64,000 bases of DNA, taken from the NCBI GenBank assembly GCA_024516035.1, contig CM044958.1, positions 7,182,362 to 7,246,361 on the forward strand, read 5' to 3'. Under the pieces are notes generated by a model. It was not told where the DNA came from. It did no database searches and worked only from the letters and a program-made list of their open reading frames with translations. The position numbers and the translations under genes are program-made. Shown here piece by piece: positions 53,707 through 63,937 of this stretch. This DNA comes from Bactericera cockerelli (Eukaryota > Arthropoda > Insecta > Hemiptera > Triozidae). Within the stretch, counting starts at the first letter, position 1. The number at the start of each line of letters is the position of its first letter.

Positions 53707-54193
53707 CCGAAAAGCTATTACATGTGTATGATTGAGTGAAGAAACACAGTGAGAGTGAGATATATGTTTAGCAATAGGATAGCTAAAAGGTAAGGGAAGA
53801 CATTCTACAATCCAGTTGGAAGGAAGGTATAAGATTATAAGGAAGGTGTTTGCTGTTTTAAGTTGCTTACATGTCCAAGGATTATGTACGAGTATGTTTA
53901 GAGCTGATCCTCGTTCTGATATAGAAAAATATTTATGTACTTTTATAATTTAAATTTTGACCATTTTGAGACATGCTGCATTAGTGGTCGAGTGTTCCTG
54001 AAAATTAACTTGGTTAGGAGATAAATGTAAATAGGTTCTTGAGGGGGGAGAATTTCCAACTTGGATAGATTTTGATCCTAAACTTTCGTATTTACTTAAA
54101 TTCCAACGTCTTGTTTCACAATTACAGAGTTTCTTACCTCTATCTGTACCGTAGGGACAAAATTTAAAGTTTAGGTTAAACTATTCTGAAAGT

Positions 54194-54288
54194 TTAAACT
54201 TGAATCCCTGTGAAAGTTGCATCACGTACTCTATCAAAGGCTTCTTTTGCGTCTATATTTGTTGAGTATTTTTGGTGGTGTTTGCTTT
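54194..54288 (-). pseudogene. LINE reverse-transcriptase palm relic
   Basis: Minus-strand frame KYSTNIDAKEAFDRVRDATF, bounded by stops. 'NIDAKEAFDRV' fits the RT catalytic-Asp block. It lies upstream (in minus orientation) of the C-terminal relic. The spacing of some 500-700 bp is too short for a full RT, so the middle has been deleted. Confidence 0.6.
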
Positions 54289-54639
54289 TTTAACAAGATG
54301 GACAGCTTTAGCTTCAAGGAAGTTAGTAGGAAGTACGGTTTATCATACTTTTTTTTCTTAATTTTAATGTTCCTACGTAGGGTCAGACCCGTTTTTTGAC
54401 ATCCGGTTTATTATAAACTTTATTATTTACACATCTGATATACAATTATTATTTAATAAACTTAATAATATGGTACTTTCGTGTGTTAATCTTGACTTTT
54501 AATCACACTACAAAGGAAGATCTATAAATTATCTCAAGAATATTCATTATTTTATACCAGTAACAATAACTCAGAAATTTAAAAAAATGATCATAAATAA
54601 TGTAAAAAATTTTGCCAAACATTTGGCTCCCCTCTGATG

Positions 54640-54800
54640 GGCGAGAAGTGACACAATAGTTCCCATTTAGGTCCTGGGTCAACACCAACAACTGTAACCA
54701 AATTTTGAATACAATTTTTTGTCGGCGCGGGGTTCAAACCCGGACCTTCCGCGTGGCAAACTAGTGCTTAACCACTGAGTTATTCGTTCATAAGTATACC
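54640..54800 (-). repeat. SINE E, minus strand
   Basis: 'gtgacacaatagttcccatt', 'taggtcctgggtcaacacca', 'aaattttgaatacaattttt', 'cggggttcaaacccggacct' and 'ttaaccactgagttatt'. Near full length. Confidence 0.88.
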
Positions 54801-55404
54801 AACAAGGAAAAGAATAAAAAGAAAGCCGCTGTAAACTTATCTCAAATAATCCAGTGTGAACTTTTATCCCGAAGCAAAGCATCTTTTATTCTTCATATTT
54901 CCATCGCATCATATGAAAGGAAAACCCCTTCTTGTGACATTTTCCAATAACCAGTAAGCCAGCAGTATCCACTTCTCGAACTCTCTCATAACGGTTCCAG
55001 TAATCCGCCAAGCTAGATGTAGCTTAGTTAGAGATGGGGCAAGAGTGTTGATTATCCAATGGAATATCCGTGAAGGAGTAAAATGTAATATTTCTTTTCA
55101 AGAAACAGAAGAATAGTATTCTACTTGCTCTTATTTTTATTCTTTTAGAAATAAGGATACGGAAAAAGAAACAGCACGTAGGAATGGAAAAATCTTGACT
55201 TTCTTTTTTGTGGACATTGATCGAGTTCTTCTTATAAAAATATATTTATTTAAATTTTTAATATAGGAGAAGATTTAGTTGTTAATACATCATTTTGTTA
55301 TAATACATCATATCGTTTTATCGAGTCCCAAGTATGCCAAAAAAAAATTCGTAATGCTAGTTTGAGTATATTTTTCAACCAATATGAGTCTGATTTATTT
55401 ATCA
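54801..55404. other. No feature recognised
   Basis: AT-rich. 'tcgagtcccaagtatgcc' at 55321 may be a SINE A scrap. Confidence 0.5.
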
Positions 55405-55560
55405 CAATTGTAATAATAATAATAACAACACTCTTTAGCGGAAAGTAAACACCAGGCGAGGTTAATGCTCAAAGCATTTTCTACCACCCAACCCTCAGAG
55501 TCTTATTTTTCTGTGGTCACAAACTCAAATTAACGAGGAAAAATTCATGCACTGTTATCA
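55405..55560 (-). repeat. SINE B, minus strand, 3' part
   Basis: 'taacaacactctttagcgga', 'aacaccaggcgaggttaatg', 'gcattttctaccacccaacc' and 'aattaacgaggaaaaattca'. The head is missing. Confidence 0.9.
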
Positions 55561-56560
55561 AGCACATAAATAGTTATCAATAAGTTTAAAGTAAATATTT
55601 TCCTAGAGTGAAGAACCACATCCAAGCTCATTTCATATTCCAATTCCAAGTACTCGAGCCAGAATTTTTCCCTCTGGAAAAGTCTGGAAAAGTTCAATGA
55701 AAACCGACAGAGATAACAATTCGGATCCCTTCACACGTCTGAACTTTCAGACAAACTTGGAAGCTTTTGTAACGAATGAAGCTGAGATGAATAAACTTAT
55801 TTTTCTTTTGTTTTTCCGAGGAAAGTTTTTACGGGAAAGCTTTCAATTGTGAAGCTCGTTCGGAAGTCGGTACAGGTGTAAGTTGATTTTCTTGTTGACT
55901 CATTTTGACAAAATAATATAAAAATACTAGCTCAGTCTCGGCACTTCGTTGCTTAAAAGGATTTTCATCTGTGCTTGGAATATCTTTTTAATAAAGAACA
56001 ATGTAATAAAATAGAACATTGTTCCGTAAAATTGTTAAAAAAAAAACTACATCGCGTTACGTCTTTAGACTACATTACATTACGTCTTTAAACTACATTC
56101 CAAAACGTCTTTAGACTACATTACTTTAGGTACATTATTTCTGGGGGTATTTTCTAAAATCAATTCTGCAACCCTCTTTTTTTCTTGGCTTTATTTAAAG
56201 TTTTTACTTTGAAGTCTATGAAGACGAAGATTTTGCATACATCTTTTCAAGATTGAAGTCATGGAGGAAGGGCATTTTACGTTCCATTCGCAAAACATCT
56301 AGATAAGACCTTTTGGTGTCACCAAGAAAATCTTACCTCGCGGGGCGTTGGTTAACTTCAGACTTCAGTGGTCTTACGAGTTCTGGTGTATTCACGAAGC
56401 TAATATATTTTTTTTATTGAAAAATTTCCTTCATTTGGACAGCATAGAGATATTATCTCAATGGCCTCATATGGTAATGAACCAAGGATGCTGATCGCAT
56501 TTCCCCTCTGAATGTTAAGGAAAATATATTAAGTTATTAAGTAATTAAGTTAAGTTATCT
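55561..56560. other. No gene supported
   Basis: A triplicate of 'ctacattac…gtctttaga' words at 56048-56125. A less AT-rich stretch at 55620-55760 has no open frame. Confidence 0.5.
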
Positions 56561-56694
56561 TATTTGTGTTATTCGCTTTCGTAATATCACAACTACTTCC
56601 ACTCGCTTTACTAAATCTACGCTGAAAGCGGGACTTGAACCACCGACCTCCACGATACAGTCCGTCGCCTTATCGATCAAGCTACTGAGGTCGT
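56561..56694 (-). repeat. SINE A, full length, minus strand
   Basis: 'gctttactaaatctacgctg', 'aaagcgggacttgaaccacc', 'gacctccacgatacagtccg' and 'tcgatcaagctactgaggtc'. Confidence 0.92.
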
Positions 56695-57366
56695 GGAAAT
56701 ATGTTCTATAATTTTCTTATCTAGACACTAGATAAGAACTACTAACAATTTCTGAAACAGTTTTTAAAGATTATATTATATATATTTTGAAACAACACAT
56801 TTACAAGAAAATAATAAGGCGAAAAAAATGTTTTTTAAATTGATTGTTGTGCTGTGATTTTTAGGAACCCACCACATGGTGGGCAGCATGAATATTTGTT
56901 TAAAAAATAAATATTATTCTTCTTCCTTAAGATATCCTGTGCTTGGTATCTGAAAGGCGAAAACTTTCCCTAGCATAGCATCGCCGTCAGTACCTGAACA
57001 AAAATATGATTATAATCGATACAATCCTTTTATTGGTCAGGGTTCAGAATTCTTCAGATATCAATGATTCCTATCGAAAAGGAAATTTACGAGTGTTAAT
57101 ATGTGTTATCTATAGCGATATTAATAAATTTTATTGTACCCGCCCGATACGAAGACAAAATATCGAACATATTTCCTAGTTCCATCGTTTCTCAGTCCTC
57201 ACACATGTGGGCACTTGGATTTTTATTAAATACGTGCCACTTGGTTCTGTATGGTTTATGACACTTTCGCTGCAGATTCTTTTATTTCTAAAATGTCTTA
57301 TATTATATGTATGTACATTGTACAATGTACATTGTACATGTAGCCAATTGTAACACGTACATTGGA
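56695..57366. other. No gene; palindrome at 57312-57331
   Basis: A perfect 20-bp palindrome (tgtacattgtacaatgtaca) with further 'gtacattg' words around it to 57365. The rest is AT-rich. Confidence 0.6.
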
Positions 57367-57460
57367 GAACTTAAGTAGCTCGATCGGCAAGATGGCAGAC
57401 AGGCGGACTCGTAACCTGGAGGTCAGAGGTTCGATTCCCTAGTATGACAAATTTGAGTGA
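57367..57460 (+). repeat. SINE A variant with insertion in head
   Basis: 'taagtagctcgatcggcaag', an extra 'atggcagacag', 'gcggactcgtaacctggagg' and 'tcagaggttcgattcc'. The body is mostly lost. Confidence 0.8.
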
Positions 57461-57724
57461 GGTTTTGTTTTTGAACAACATAATCATCTTTGAACTTTCT
57501 CTTATGATTTGATGAAGCACAATTTCTAGTCAGTGTGAAGAGCTCAAACCGGAGCCTACGGCAAAATGAACGCATTAAAATTGGGTCATTTGAACTTTTA
57601 CACGATTGAGGGATTCTCAAGCGTAAATAACTATTTACTAAAGATACACCGAGAAATGCACAAGACGATCTACAATATTTCTTTTTAATATGAGACTAGT
57701 TTAGCCTTATAGAAAGTATAAGAG

Positions 57725-57770
57725 TTAAAATGGAATGTTGTACAATATTGATGTTCAAGAGTGAAAAAAT
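57725..57770. repeat. Direct repeat left of SINE C copy 2
   Basis: 'gaatgttgtacaatattgat' and 'gttcaagagtgaaaaaa' recur at 58238-58280 with small changes. Confidence 0.8.
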
Positions 57771-58021
57771 AGGATGTAATAATAATAATCATATCAAACG
57801 TTAGACGTTACCTGTGAAGCCATGAAAGAAGTCCCTGGAACACACAATCTTCTCCTGATGCAGAAAGCTGTAGTGCTGAGTACAGCACACATACTACGCA
57901 AAGTACTGTGATGATCCCAACGCAATGTCATCAAATCAAGGATTCACCCCAGGTGCATGGTTTGCACTCGGTGAAATCCCAGAAATGAAACCATAACACA
58001 AGTTATGTTATAAAGAAGAAA

Positions 58022-58222
58022 TAATAATAATAATATCGCATTATTTATACTGCCCAATTAGGACTATTAAGTTCCATTATTCCAGCAGTAAGCCCACGAC
58101 GTATTATTATGTGGTCGAAATGGGAGGATAACTTGTCATGTCCCGGCTGGCTTTCAAACCAGCAACCTCTGCAATATCTCGATTCAGAGAGTGTCGCCTT
58201 TACCACTGAGCTACCGGGACAG
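58022..58222 (-). repeat. SINE C, minus strand
   Basis: Reverse order: (aat)n, 'atcgcattatttatactgcc', 'ttattccagcagtaagccca', 'gataacttgtcatgtcccgg' and 'taccactgagctaccgggac'. It lacks about 10 bp present in the copy at 7505-7721. Confidence 0.9.
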
Positions 58223-58237
58223 ACAGAAAGGATTCAG

Positions 58238-58280
58238 ATTGAAATGTTGTATAACATATTGATGTTCAAGAGTAAAAAAA
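58238..58280. repeat. Direct repeat right of SINE C copy 2
   Basis: Partner of 57725-57770. Confidence 0.8.
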
Positions 58281-58595
58281 ACTGTGATGTTCTGTTATGT
58301 TTATATTGAAAATTACCAAAAGTAAGCAAGTTTCAGAAAGAAAACGGAAGGATTTCAGAGCAGACACGAGAGAGCTCAATGTCTGAGAGAGGAGAGGATG
58401 GAAAAGTACCATCACAAGAAAAAGAAGCGCAAGTTTTTACCGAAAGCTGTAAAGTTCCGACTGCAACTCACGCGGTGCATACGTTATGGAGGATTCGACG
58501 TCTTGTGTTGAGAGGCAAGACGTGATCTGGGTGAGGAAATTATGTGAGTAGTTGTGACGGCGTGGTGGCGTAGCTGATATTTATTTATTTCTCAT
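58281..58595. other. No gene confirmed
   Basis: A purine-rich, less AT-rich patch. A 46-codon plus frame (from ATG at about 58379) has ordinary composition but no recognisable protein. Confidence 0.4.
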
Positions 58596-58845
58596 ATGTG
58601 TCTTGATCACTTTCGAGTTATCCCAACTACTCACACTTGCTTAAGTAAATGCTTTACTAAATGTTTATAATTTGTATAAAGGTATTGTACCGTCAATAAA
58701 TGTACCCGTACACCGGGCATTATTATTATTTAATAAATATACGCTGAAACCGGGCCTTGAACAACCGACCTCCAGGTTACAAGTCCACCGATAATGAAGC
58801 TACTCAGTAGCTTGATTATCGATCAAGCTCCTGAGGTCGGTTATA
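58596..58845 (-). repeat. SINE A, interrupted, minus strand
   Basis: The tail part (cactttcgagttatcccaac, tactcacacttgctt) is at 58608-58660. The head (acgctgaaaccgggccttga, acaaccgacctccaggttac) is at 58741-58845. About 75 bp of foreign AT-rich DNA lies between. The head also contains a duplicated 'agctactcagtagcttgatt' region. Confidence 0.85.
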
Positions 58846-58865
58846 TGATATTTATTTATTTATAA

Positions 58866-59059
58866 CATTACGGGAATGGATTGTACATCTCTACCTGTAA
58901 GAAAATTGGTCGAAGGATCAAGGACAACATGCACAAAATTAAAAAAGAGGACACAAACACTGAAAACATAATTAGAGTAATGCCGGAAAATGAAAATAAC
59001 TGGAATGCAATAGATAAAATGTACAAAGAAGTAATGAGAATAAAAGAGGATGATATTTA
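58866..59059 (+). other. Coding-like fragment, unrecognised
   Basis: An open plus frame of about 60 codons ending at TAA (59057-59059) reads …YISTCKKIGRRIKDNMHKIK… NENNWNAIDKMYKEVMRIKEDDI. Its Lys/Glu-rich, well-mixed composition looks like protein, perhaps the end of a retroelement or host ORF. No start, splice site or domain is identified. Confidence 0.25.
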
Positions 59060-60059
59060 AAAGGAAGGAAGCAGGACTCTGAATTAAAGGTCTATCATGC
59101 CGTACCCTGAAGTTATGTAATGCATCAGTCCGAGGGTACTGAGATTAGAAATAGAGGAGGATGTTTAGTGGGTATGGCACATCGTTTTCAGTGCCTAAAC
59201 CTCACACTGTCCACCACAGCCAGAGATGGTCCTGGTGTTCGTCTTGAATTGCAAGAAGATTGACCTCCTCTCATTTTCATATACATCTAGTACAACTTCT
59301 CACTTTTCTGTTTATACTGATACTCTCTAGAAAAAAAATCTCGCCTTGAAGAAATGTTATGCAAGAGGAGTAGGTATGTCTTATGAGTATCAATAAAGGT
59401 GAAAGATAGGATGATAAGATCGTTGATAGTGGTGTGGTGGTTGATGATAATAATAAAAATCGGAAAGCGTCCTCTTGTCCCCAACACACTCGCCGCATTT
59501 CCAACCTGAACAGTCGAACTGATTCTTTGCATTAGGTACATATGCTTTACAGTATTCATGTAATATGTATTTTAAACATATACTCTATGTATCTACGTTT
59601 AAAATATTTAAAACTACCGAAAAGAACGCGCTATACTTAAATGAATTTTCAGACCTGAATTTTCTTGTGAAAGGAAACTATCCAAAAATAGAAGCCCTCA
59701 AAAAGGTAAAAAAGAAAATAGTAAAAGTAGGAACATGAAAGATTTCAAAAGAAGTCTTACTGGTCCAAATTGGGGCGATGAACTTTGAATAGTGAAACAT
59801 TTTTAATTGACATGAATACCGGAAGAGGAAGCAAGTAAGCACATAGTTACACAGAAGTCCAGACAAAGACAAAGAGACACTTCACTGTATGGAACGTTGG
59901 AAAAAAAGAAATATAAATAAAAATCTGAAGAAAAAGAGAGAAAAAAAGCTAGAAAATACCTAGCACTGAAAAAGTCTTATAAAATATGAAGAAGTCTGAA
60001 ATGTCCTACTTTCTTTCAACTCCAGGTCCTTTGCATTATGTCTTCCCTGCAGGAGCTGA
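59060..60059. other. No feature recognised
   Basis: AT-rich; frames of 60-90 codons at 59277-59559 and 59678-59872 (minus) have no recognised content. Confidence 0.5.
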
Positions 60060-60270
60060 TGGTTCCCTATTTTGTTTATGACGTCAACCAGGCACGGCCG
60101 GTGGAAAAATATTTTGGGGGTGCTGCCACTTAAACCAAAACCGAACTAAAACGGGATTTATAGAGTCGCTCTTTCAGTATTTAAAAAGTTCGGGTTTGTT
60201 TACCATGCCAATCATAATAATTCTCATTAATTATTCTAGAAGAGTGTCATAATTTTCATTGTGTACAGTT
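60060..60270. repeat. Conserved repeat G, copy 3 of 3
   Basis: 'ggccggtggaaaaatatttt', 'gggggtgctgccacttaaac', 'gtcgctctttcagtatttaa', 'gtttaccatgccaatcataa' and 'agtgtcataattttcattgt'. It ends in an imperfect 'gtacagttgtacactgtac' hairpin. Confidence 0.82.
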
Positions 60271-60330
60271 GTACACTGTACAAGCTAGGATTTGAGAAAG
60301 TCCTTACTTTTTCGTTTGGGGGTGTTGCAG

Positions 60331-60376
60331 TTCCGCAGCTTCCTAGCACCGGCCGCGCCTGACGGCAACTATCCCT
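60331..60376 (+). CDS. Possible 46-bp micro-exon
   Basis: A markedly GC-rich 46-bp island (encoding FRSFLAPAAPDGNYP in one frame) sits between 'ggtgttgcag' (acceptor-like) and 'gtgagtttct' (consensus donor). No neighbouring exon is identified and the polypyrimidine tract is short. Confidence 0.2.
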
Positions 60377-60784
60377 GTGAGTTTCTTTCTCTGAGATTTT
60401 TTTCTTTCGTTTTTTTCGATTTTAAGTGCAGTAAAGAATACTTGAGACAGCAATTCAAGAACATTTACATCGACAAGAGAGTCTTCAAGAGTGGGTAGAT
60501 CACGAGAAAAACAATATTTTCATTTTCTTTATGCTGAACATCTCTTCAAGAACGAGGTCATTGAAATGGGGAAGTAGTATGGCAAGATTGACTAATGCCG
60601 ACCCCAAGTAGGATTAGGAAGAAACTGAGAGGAAAGATGATTTTTTTTTTTTTTTTGTCGTTGGAAATTTCGATTTTTGCGCACTATTTGGTTAACTTGC
60701 ATCAAATTGCGAACTTTTTGGATAACCAACCTCTGAAGACCCTATTTGAGACATTCAGAATGATAGGAAAAAAGAAAAGCTAGA
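60377..60784. other. No feature recognised
   Basis: AT-rich with a T run at 60643-60657. Confidence 0.5.
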
Positions 60785-61083
60785 GTTGTGACCTGGGTAT
60801 CGTTCCAGAAGCTTTCTCACACACAGATCATGTTTTCTAACATTCTTAATGGTAGGGTTGACACACCTGAACTTCTAGAATCCATTAATATTCATGTACC
60901 TGGCTACAATGCCCTTCGATCGTATCTACCTTTAGACCTCCATTTGTAAGAACAACTTATCTACAAAATTCACCTCTAATACGCTTTCAAAGGACAGCTA
61001 ATTCTATAAACAACCATGTCGACCTTTTTTCAGCCTCAGTATCAAGCATCAGCCATTACTATGATCCCAAGCCTGAGGAATGA
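60785..61083 (+). pseudogene. LINE C-terminal relic, frameshifted
   Basis: Frame one reads …SFQKLSHTQIMFSNILNGRV… DTPELLESINIHVPGYN. After a frameshift near 60920-60930, frame two reads STFRPPFVRTTYLQNSPLIR… FQRTANSINNHVDLFSAS… ending at TGA (61081-61083). 'LLxxIxhxVP', 'RPPFxRTxY', 'SPLxRxQR' and 'DLFSASVSS' in this order are characteristic of the C-terminal end of Jockey/CR1-group non-LTR retrotransposon proteins. The reverse transcriptase itself is not present upstream. Confidence 0.75.
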
Positions 61084-61336
61084 TAATGTTTCTTTCATCT
61101 TTTATTTTATTTACTCCTTTCACTTCTGATAATGTAGCTTTTTCATCAATACTTTTAAGTAATTATTATTATTAGCATGAATAAGACTTAGATATAATGT
61201 TTTTAGTTTAGCTTTTTAAATAATATAGCTTTAATTTTACCTTTTTAGACATAATAGGTTCTACTGTAGTTAGGGAAAATGTTTGTAAAAGTTAGTACTG
61301 GGTACGCCCGTTTAAATGTATAAATAAATAAATAAA
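61084..61336 (+). repeat. LINE 3' untranslated region and tail
   Basis: AT-rich DNA following the LINE stop codon, ending in 'gtacgcccgtttaaatgtat' and (aaat)n at 61318-61336, the short repeat tail typical of such LINEs. Confidence 0.6.
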
Positions 61337-61956
61337 CAGAACCCCAAATATCCCTTTACACTGCTAGACAACACACTCGATTGGTTTATTTTAACAAAAT
61401 TTGACGGTTCAAACGAAGATTCGGGAATTTGAGAGTTAGAGCATATTTCATATGCATAAACATTCTACAAACTACATAATATGATACATATATTTCTGCA
61501 TTTGTCTCTCCTTCTCTTATGGACATGAACAAGAGAATGCCAATGGAAAAAGAGAAACAGTAGATAAAAGGAAACTTCAAAGCGAATTATGAAAGAACAA
61601 TTTCATAATAAAATTGCAAATCCTTTTAGACAGAATAAGGTCACAATTGCATTTCACTTCTTAGAAAAGGAGGTAGGGAGATACCTTATTGCGAACCGCA
61701 GAGATCCTAATGAACGTAGGAGAAGATTCCTTTTGCTCGAATTCGAGTTTTGATACTTTGGTGGCGAGAACATTTTGAGGTTTGTATCATTTTTGAAGTC
61801 CATTAGTGGAAATTGAATTTCAAGCTGTACTGCATTTTTTTTTTTTTTTTTTTTGCTCAAGGTCTTTTATTTTCAATGATACTGGAGCTTAATTTATTCC
61901 AGACTGTTCTTAAGATATGAAAGGTACAGGTACCTACTTATATTATAAAATGATTC
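61337..61956. other. No feature recognised
   Basis: AT-rich; T run at 61838-61854. Confidence 0.5.
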
Positions 61957-61981
61957 GTGTGTGTGTGTGTGTTGTGTGTGT

Positions 61982-62019
<38 letters not shown>

Positions 62020-62037
62020 TGTATGTGTATGTGTATG
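61957..62037. repeat. (GT)n microsatellite
   Basis: About 80 bp of GT/GTAT repeats with small interruptions. Confidence 0.95.
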
Positions 62038-62462
62038 TTTAAAACGCTTTTTTATATAATTTGACATGTTTAGCAATGATGTAAATAAAATAAAAATTAT
62101 TTCTGCTCTGTGTAATTAAAAAAAAAATTGAAACCCTAAAAAAAGTATAATACATGTTGCAAGTATAAAAAAAAGTATAAAAAAAGTATAATGTTGCATA
62201 AGAGTACAATTTTATCTCAAGAAATTATATTTTATCAGTATCATATACATATGAGAAATAGAATTTTCTTAACCCCACTAAACAAGAGGACTGTATCCCC
62301 TTAGTGTGGGATAGTCGCATTAAATATATGTTACCTATTATGTACAATTATTTATGCAAATAAATTACAAAATCTCAGACACCCTGTATCTACATTTACC
62401 GTTGAACCACCTAGTAAAGAAGTCAAGATTCATTTTTGTGAGAGTCAGTAAATACGAAAGCC
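62038..62462. other. No feature recognised
   Basis: AT-rich; 'aaaaagtata' repeated at 62138-62192; an isolated 'caccctgta' at 62380. Confidence 0.5.
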
Positions 62463-62520
62463 CGTCGTGATATGACTATCCAGTTGAAAGCAACGTTAAA
62501 CCCCAAATTATGAAAGCATC
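62463..62520 (+). repeat. SINE F 3' tail
   Basis: 'cgtcgtgatatgactatcca' and 'gttgaaagcaacgttaaacc'. Confidence 0.8.
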
Positions 62521-62582
62521 ATTTTCACAATAGGTTTAAAAGAAAGAAAAAAAGACGTCGAGCCATATTAAAAAAAAACACA

Positions 62583-62665
62583 TTGAAATCGGAGCAAAAA
62601 AATTTTTTTTTTACAAAAACGAACACCAATTTCTAATATTAAAAATTTCTCGGAAATAAGTAAGC
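62583..62665 (-). mobile_element. Element H 5' fragment, minus strand
   Basis: 'ttgaaatcggagcaaaaaaa', 'acaaaaacgaacacc' and 'aatttctaatattaaaaatt' 'tctcgga' are the reversed first ~80 bp of element H. Confidence 0.85.
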
Positions 62666-63123
62666 AAACATGTAATAATACTTTTTCTAAAATACAAGTG
62701 AAACATTGATTCAGGAAAAGCTCTGTTTGAAATAGGTATTAGGAACTCCCGGCAACAGAAATAGAGCCCCCTTGCACCGTTGCCATTTTATAATTGCTCA
62801 TCAGATAAGTGTAGATGGAAAAGCGAGAGAATGGCAACAATTGTTGCAAAAAAGTAAATGGCTTTTTCCTAGTTTTGAAAGCGGAAAAGCGGTTGTGTAT
62901 TTTCTACGAGGTACTTAGAACGCGCCATATTTTGTTTTTCCGTTTTGTAAAATGTTCCCTCGGGGTTTTTCAGTGAAGAAATGTAACTATGTATGTTATT
63001 CCTTTATTTTACAAAAATATTAGTTGTATCTATGTAGATATTTTTTATAGGTATATTATCATTATTATTATTGCTAGCATCATCGATTCCATGTATGACT
63101 TGTATAGTATGTTGTATGAGAGT
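62666..63123. other. No feature recognised
   Basis: Mixed AT-rich DNA. Confidence 0.5.
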
Positions 63124-63137
63124 AAATGGAGAACGTT

Positions 63138-63482
63138 GGCAGCCTCCGTGACGTAATGGTTATGACTATTGTCCATAGTCCAGAGGTGTCGAGTTCGACT
63201 ACCGGTTGGGGCAGACATTCCGCAGAAAATTCTGTCCCCTCCAAACACGTGAGGATGGCATTTCCGGCCCTACGCAGGCTGGGTGAGGTTAATGTGGGTA
63301 GCTGGTACGATTCCCAGCGAATGGAGGATAAAACCCCCGTCCTGACTATCTATTAATCAGGACGTTAAAACCGAATAGAATCAACTGATGGTCACAATAG
63401 ATCTAATTAGGTCGCAGTGTTAATTGTAAGGCTTTCACTGAAAACCCTGCAACCAGGTCAGATCATAAAAAAAAAAAAAAAA
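63138..63482 (+). mobile_element. SINE F, full length, with 14-bp target duplication
   Basis: AAATGGAGAACGTT is exactly repeated at 63124-63137 and 63483-63496. The insert starts with a tRNA-like head (ggcagcctccgtgacgtaat, gtcgagttcgac). The conserved core follows (acgcaggctgggtgaggtta, agctggtacgattcccagcg, aatggaggataaaaccccc), with a ~100-bp 3' part and a run of about 18 A. The exact duplication and poly-A mean a recent insertion and define the ends of the family. Confidence 0.92.
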
Positions 63483-63537
63483 AAATGGAGAACGTTTACT
63501 ATGCTTTTGTAGAAAGCTTTTCCAGCCAGGCAGATCT

Positions 63538-63672
63538 AAGTAGAACGATCGATTCTATAACGGGTTTTTAACCTTCAGGTCGGTGGTTCAAATTCCAAGC
63601 ATGAGTGATTTTAGTAAGGCGGGTTGGAGTGATTGTGACGTCACTGTTGTGATAAACACTCACAAGATAAAT
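63538..63672 (+). repeat. SINE A, diverged
   Basis: 'tagaacgatcgattctataa', 'accttcaggtcggtggttca', 'agtaaggcgggttggagtga' and 'ttgtgacgtcac'. Confidence 0.75.
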
Positions 63673-63758
63673 GACCTGTTCATAAGATGGGCACTTGCAC
63701 TGATAAATACTATCTTGGGAGCAACTGTAGACGCGTGTGGTATTTGTTGTAACCTGCA

Positions 63759-63924
63759 CATACCGTAGTATGTCGTAACCTTTCTAATGGGTCAGAAGTC
63801 ACTCAATACTAGCTATTTAGGTGCCGGGTCAGCTATCCCATACCGTAGTCCGTAGTATGTCTTAACCCTTCTAATGGGTGAGAAGTCACACAATACTACC
63901 TATTTAGGTGGTGGGTCAGCTATC
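63759..63924. repeat. Tandem duplication of a SINE E-like tail
   Basis: Two ~83-bp units (63759-63838, 63839-63924), each with 'cataccgtagt', 'gtatgtc.taacc', 'ctaatgggt.agaagtcac' and 'atttaggtg…gggtcagctat'. The 'agaagt.acacaatact… …atttaggt' order matches the E tail at 54640-54680. Confidence 0.85.
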
Positions 63925-63937
63925 ATGTGATAATCAA

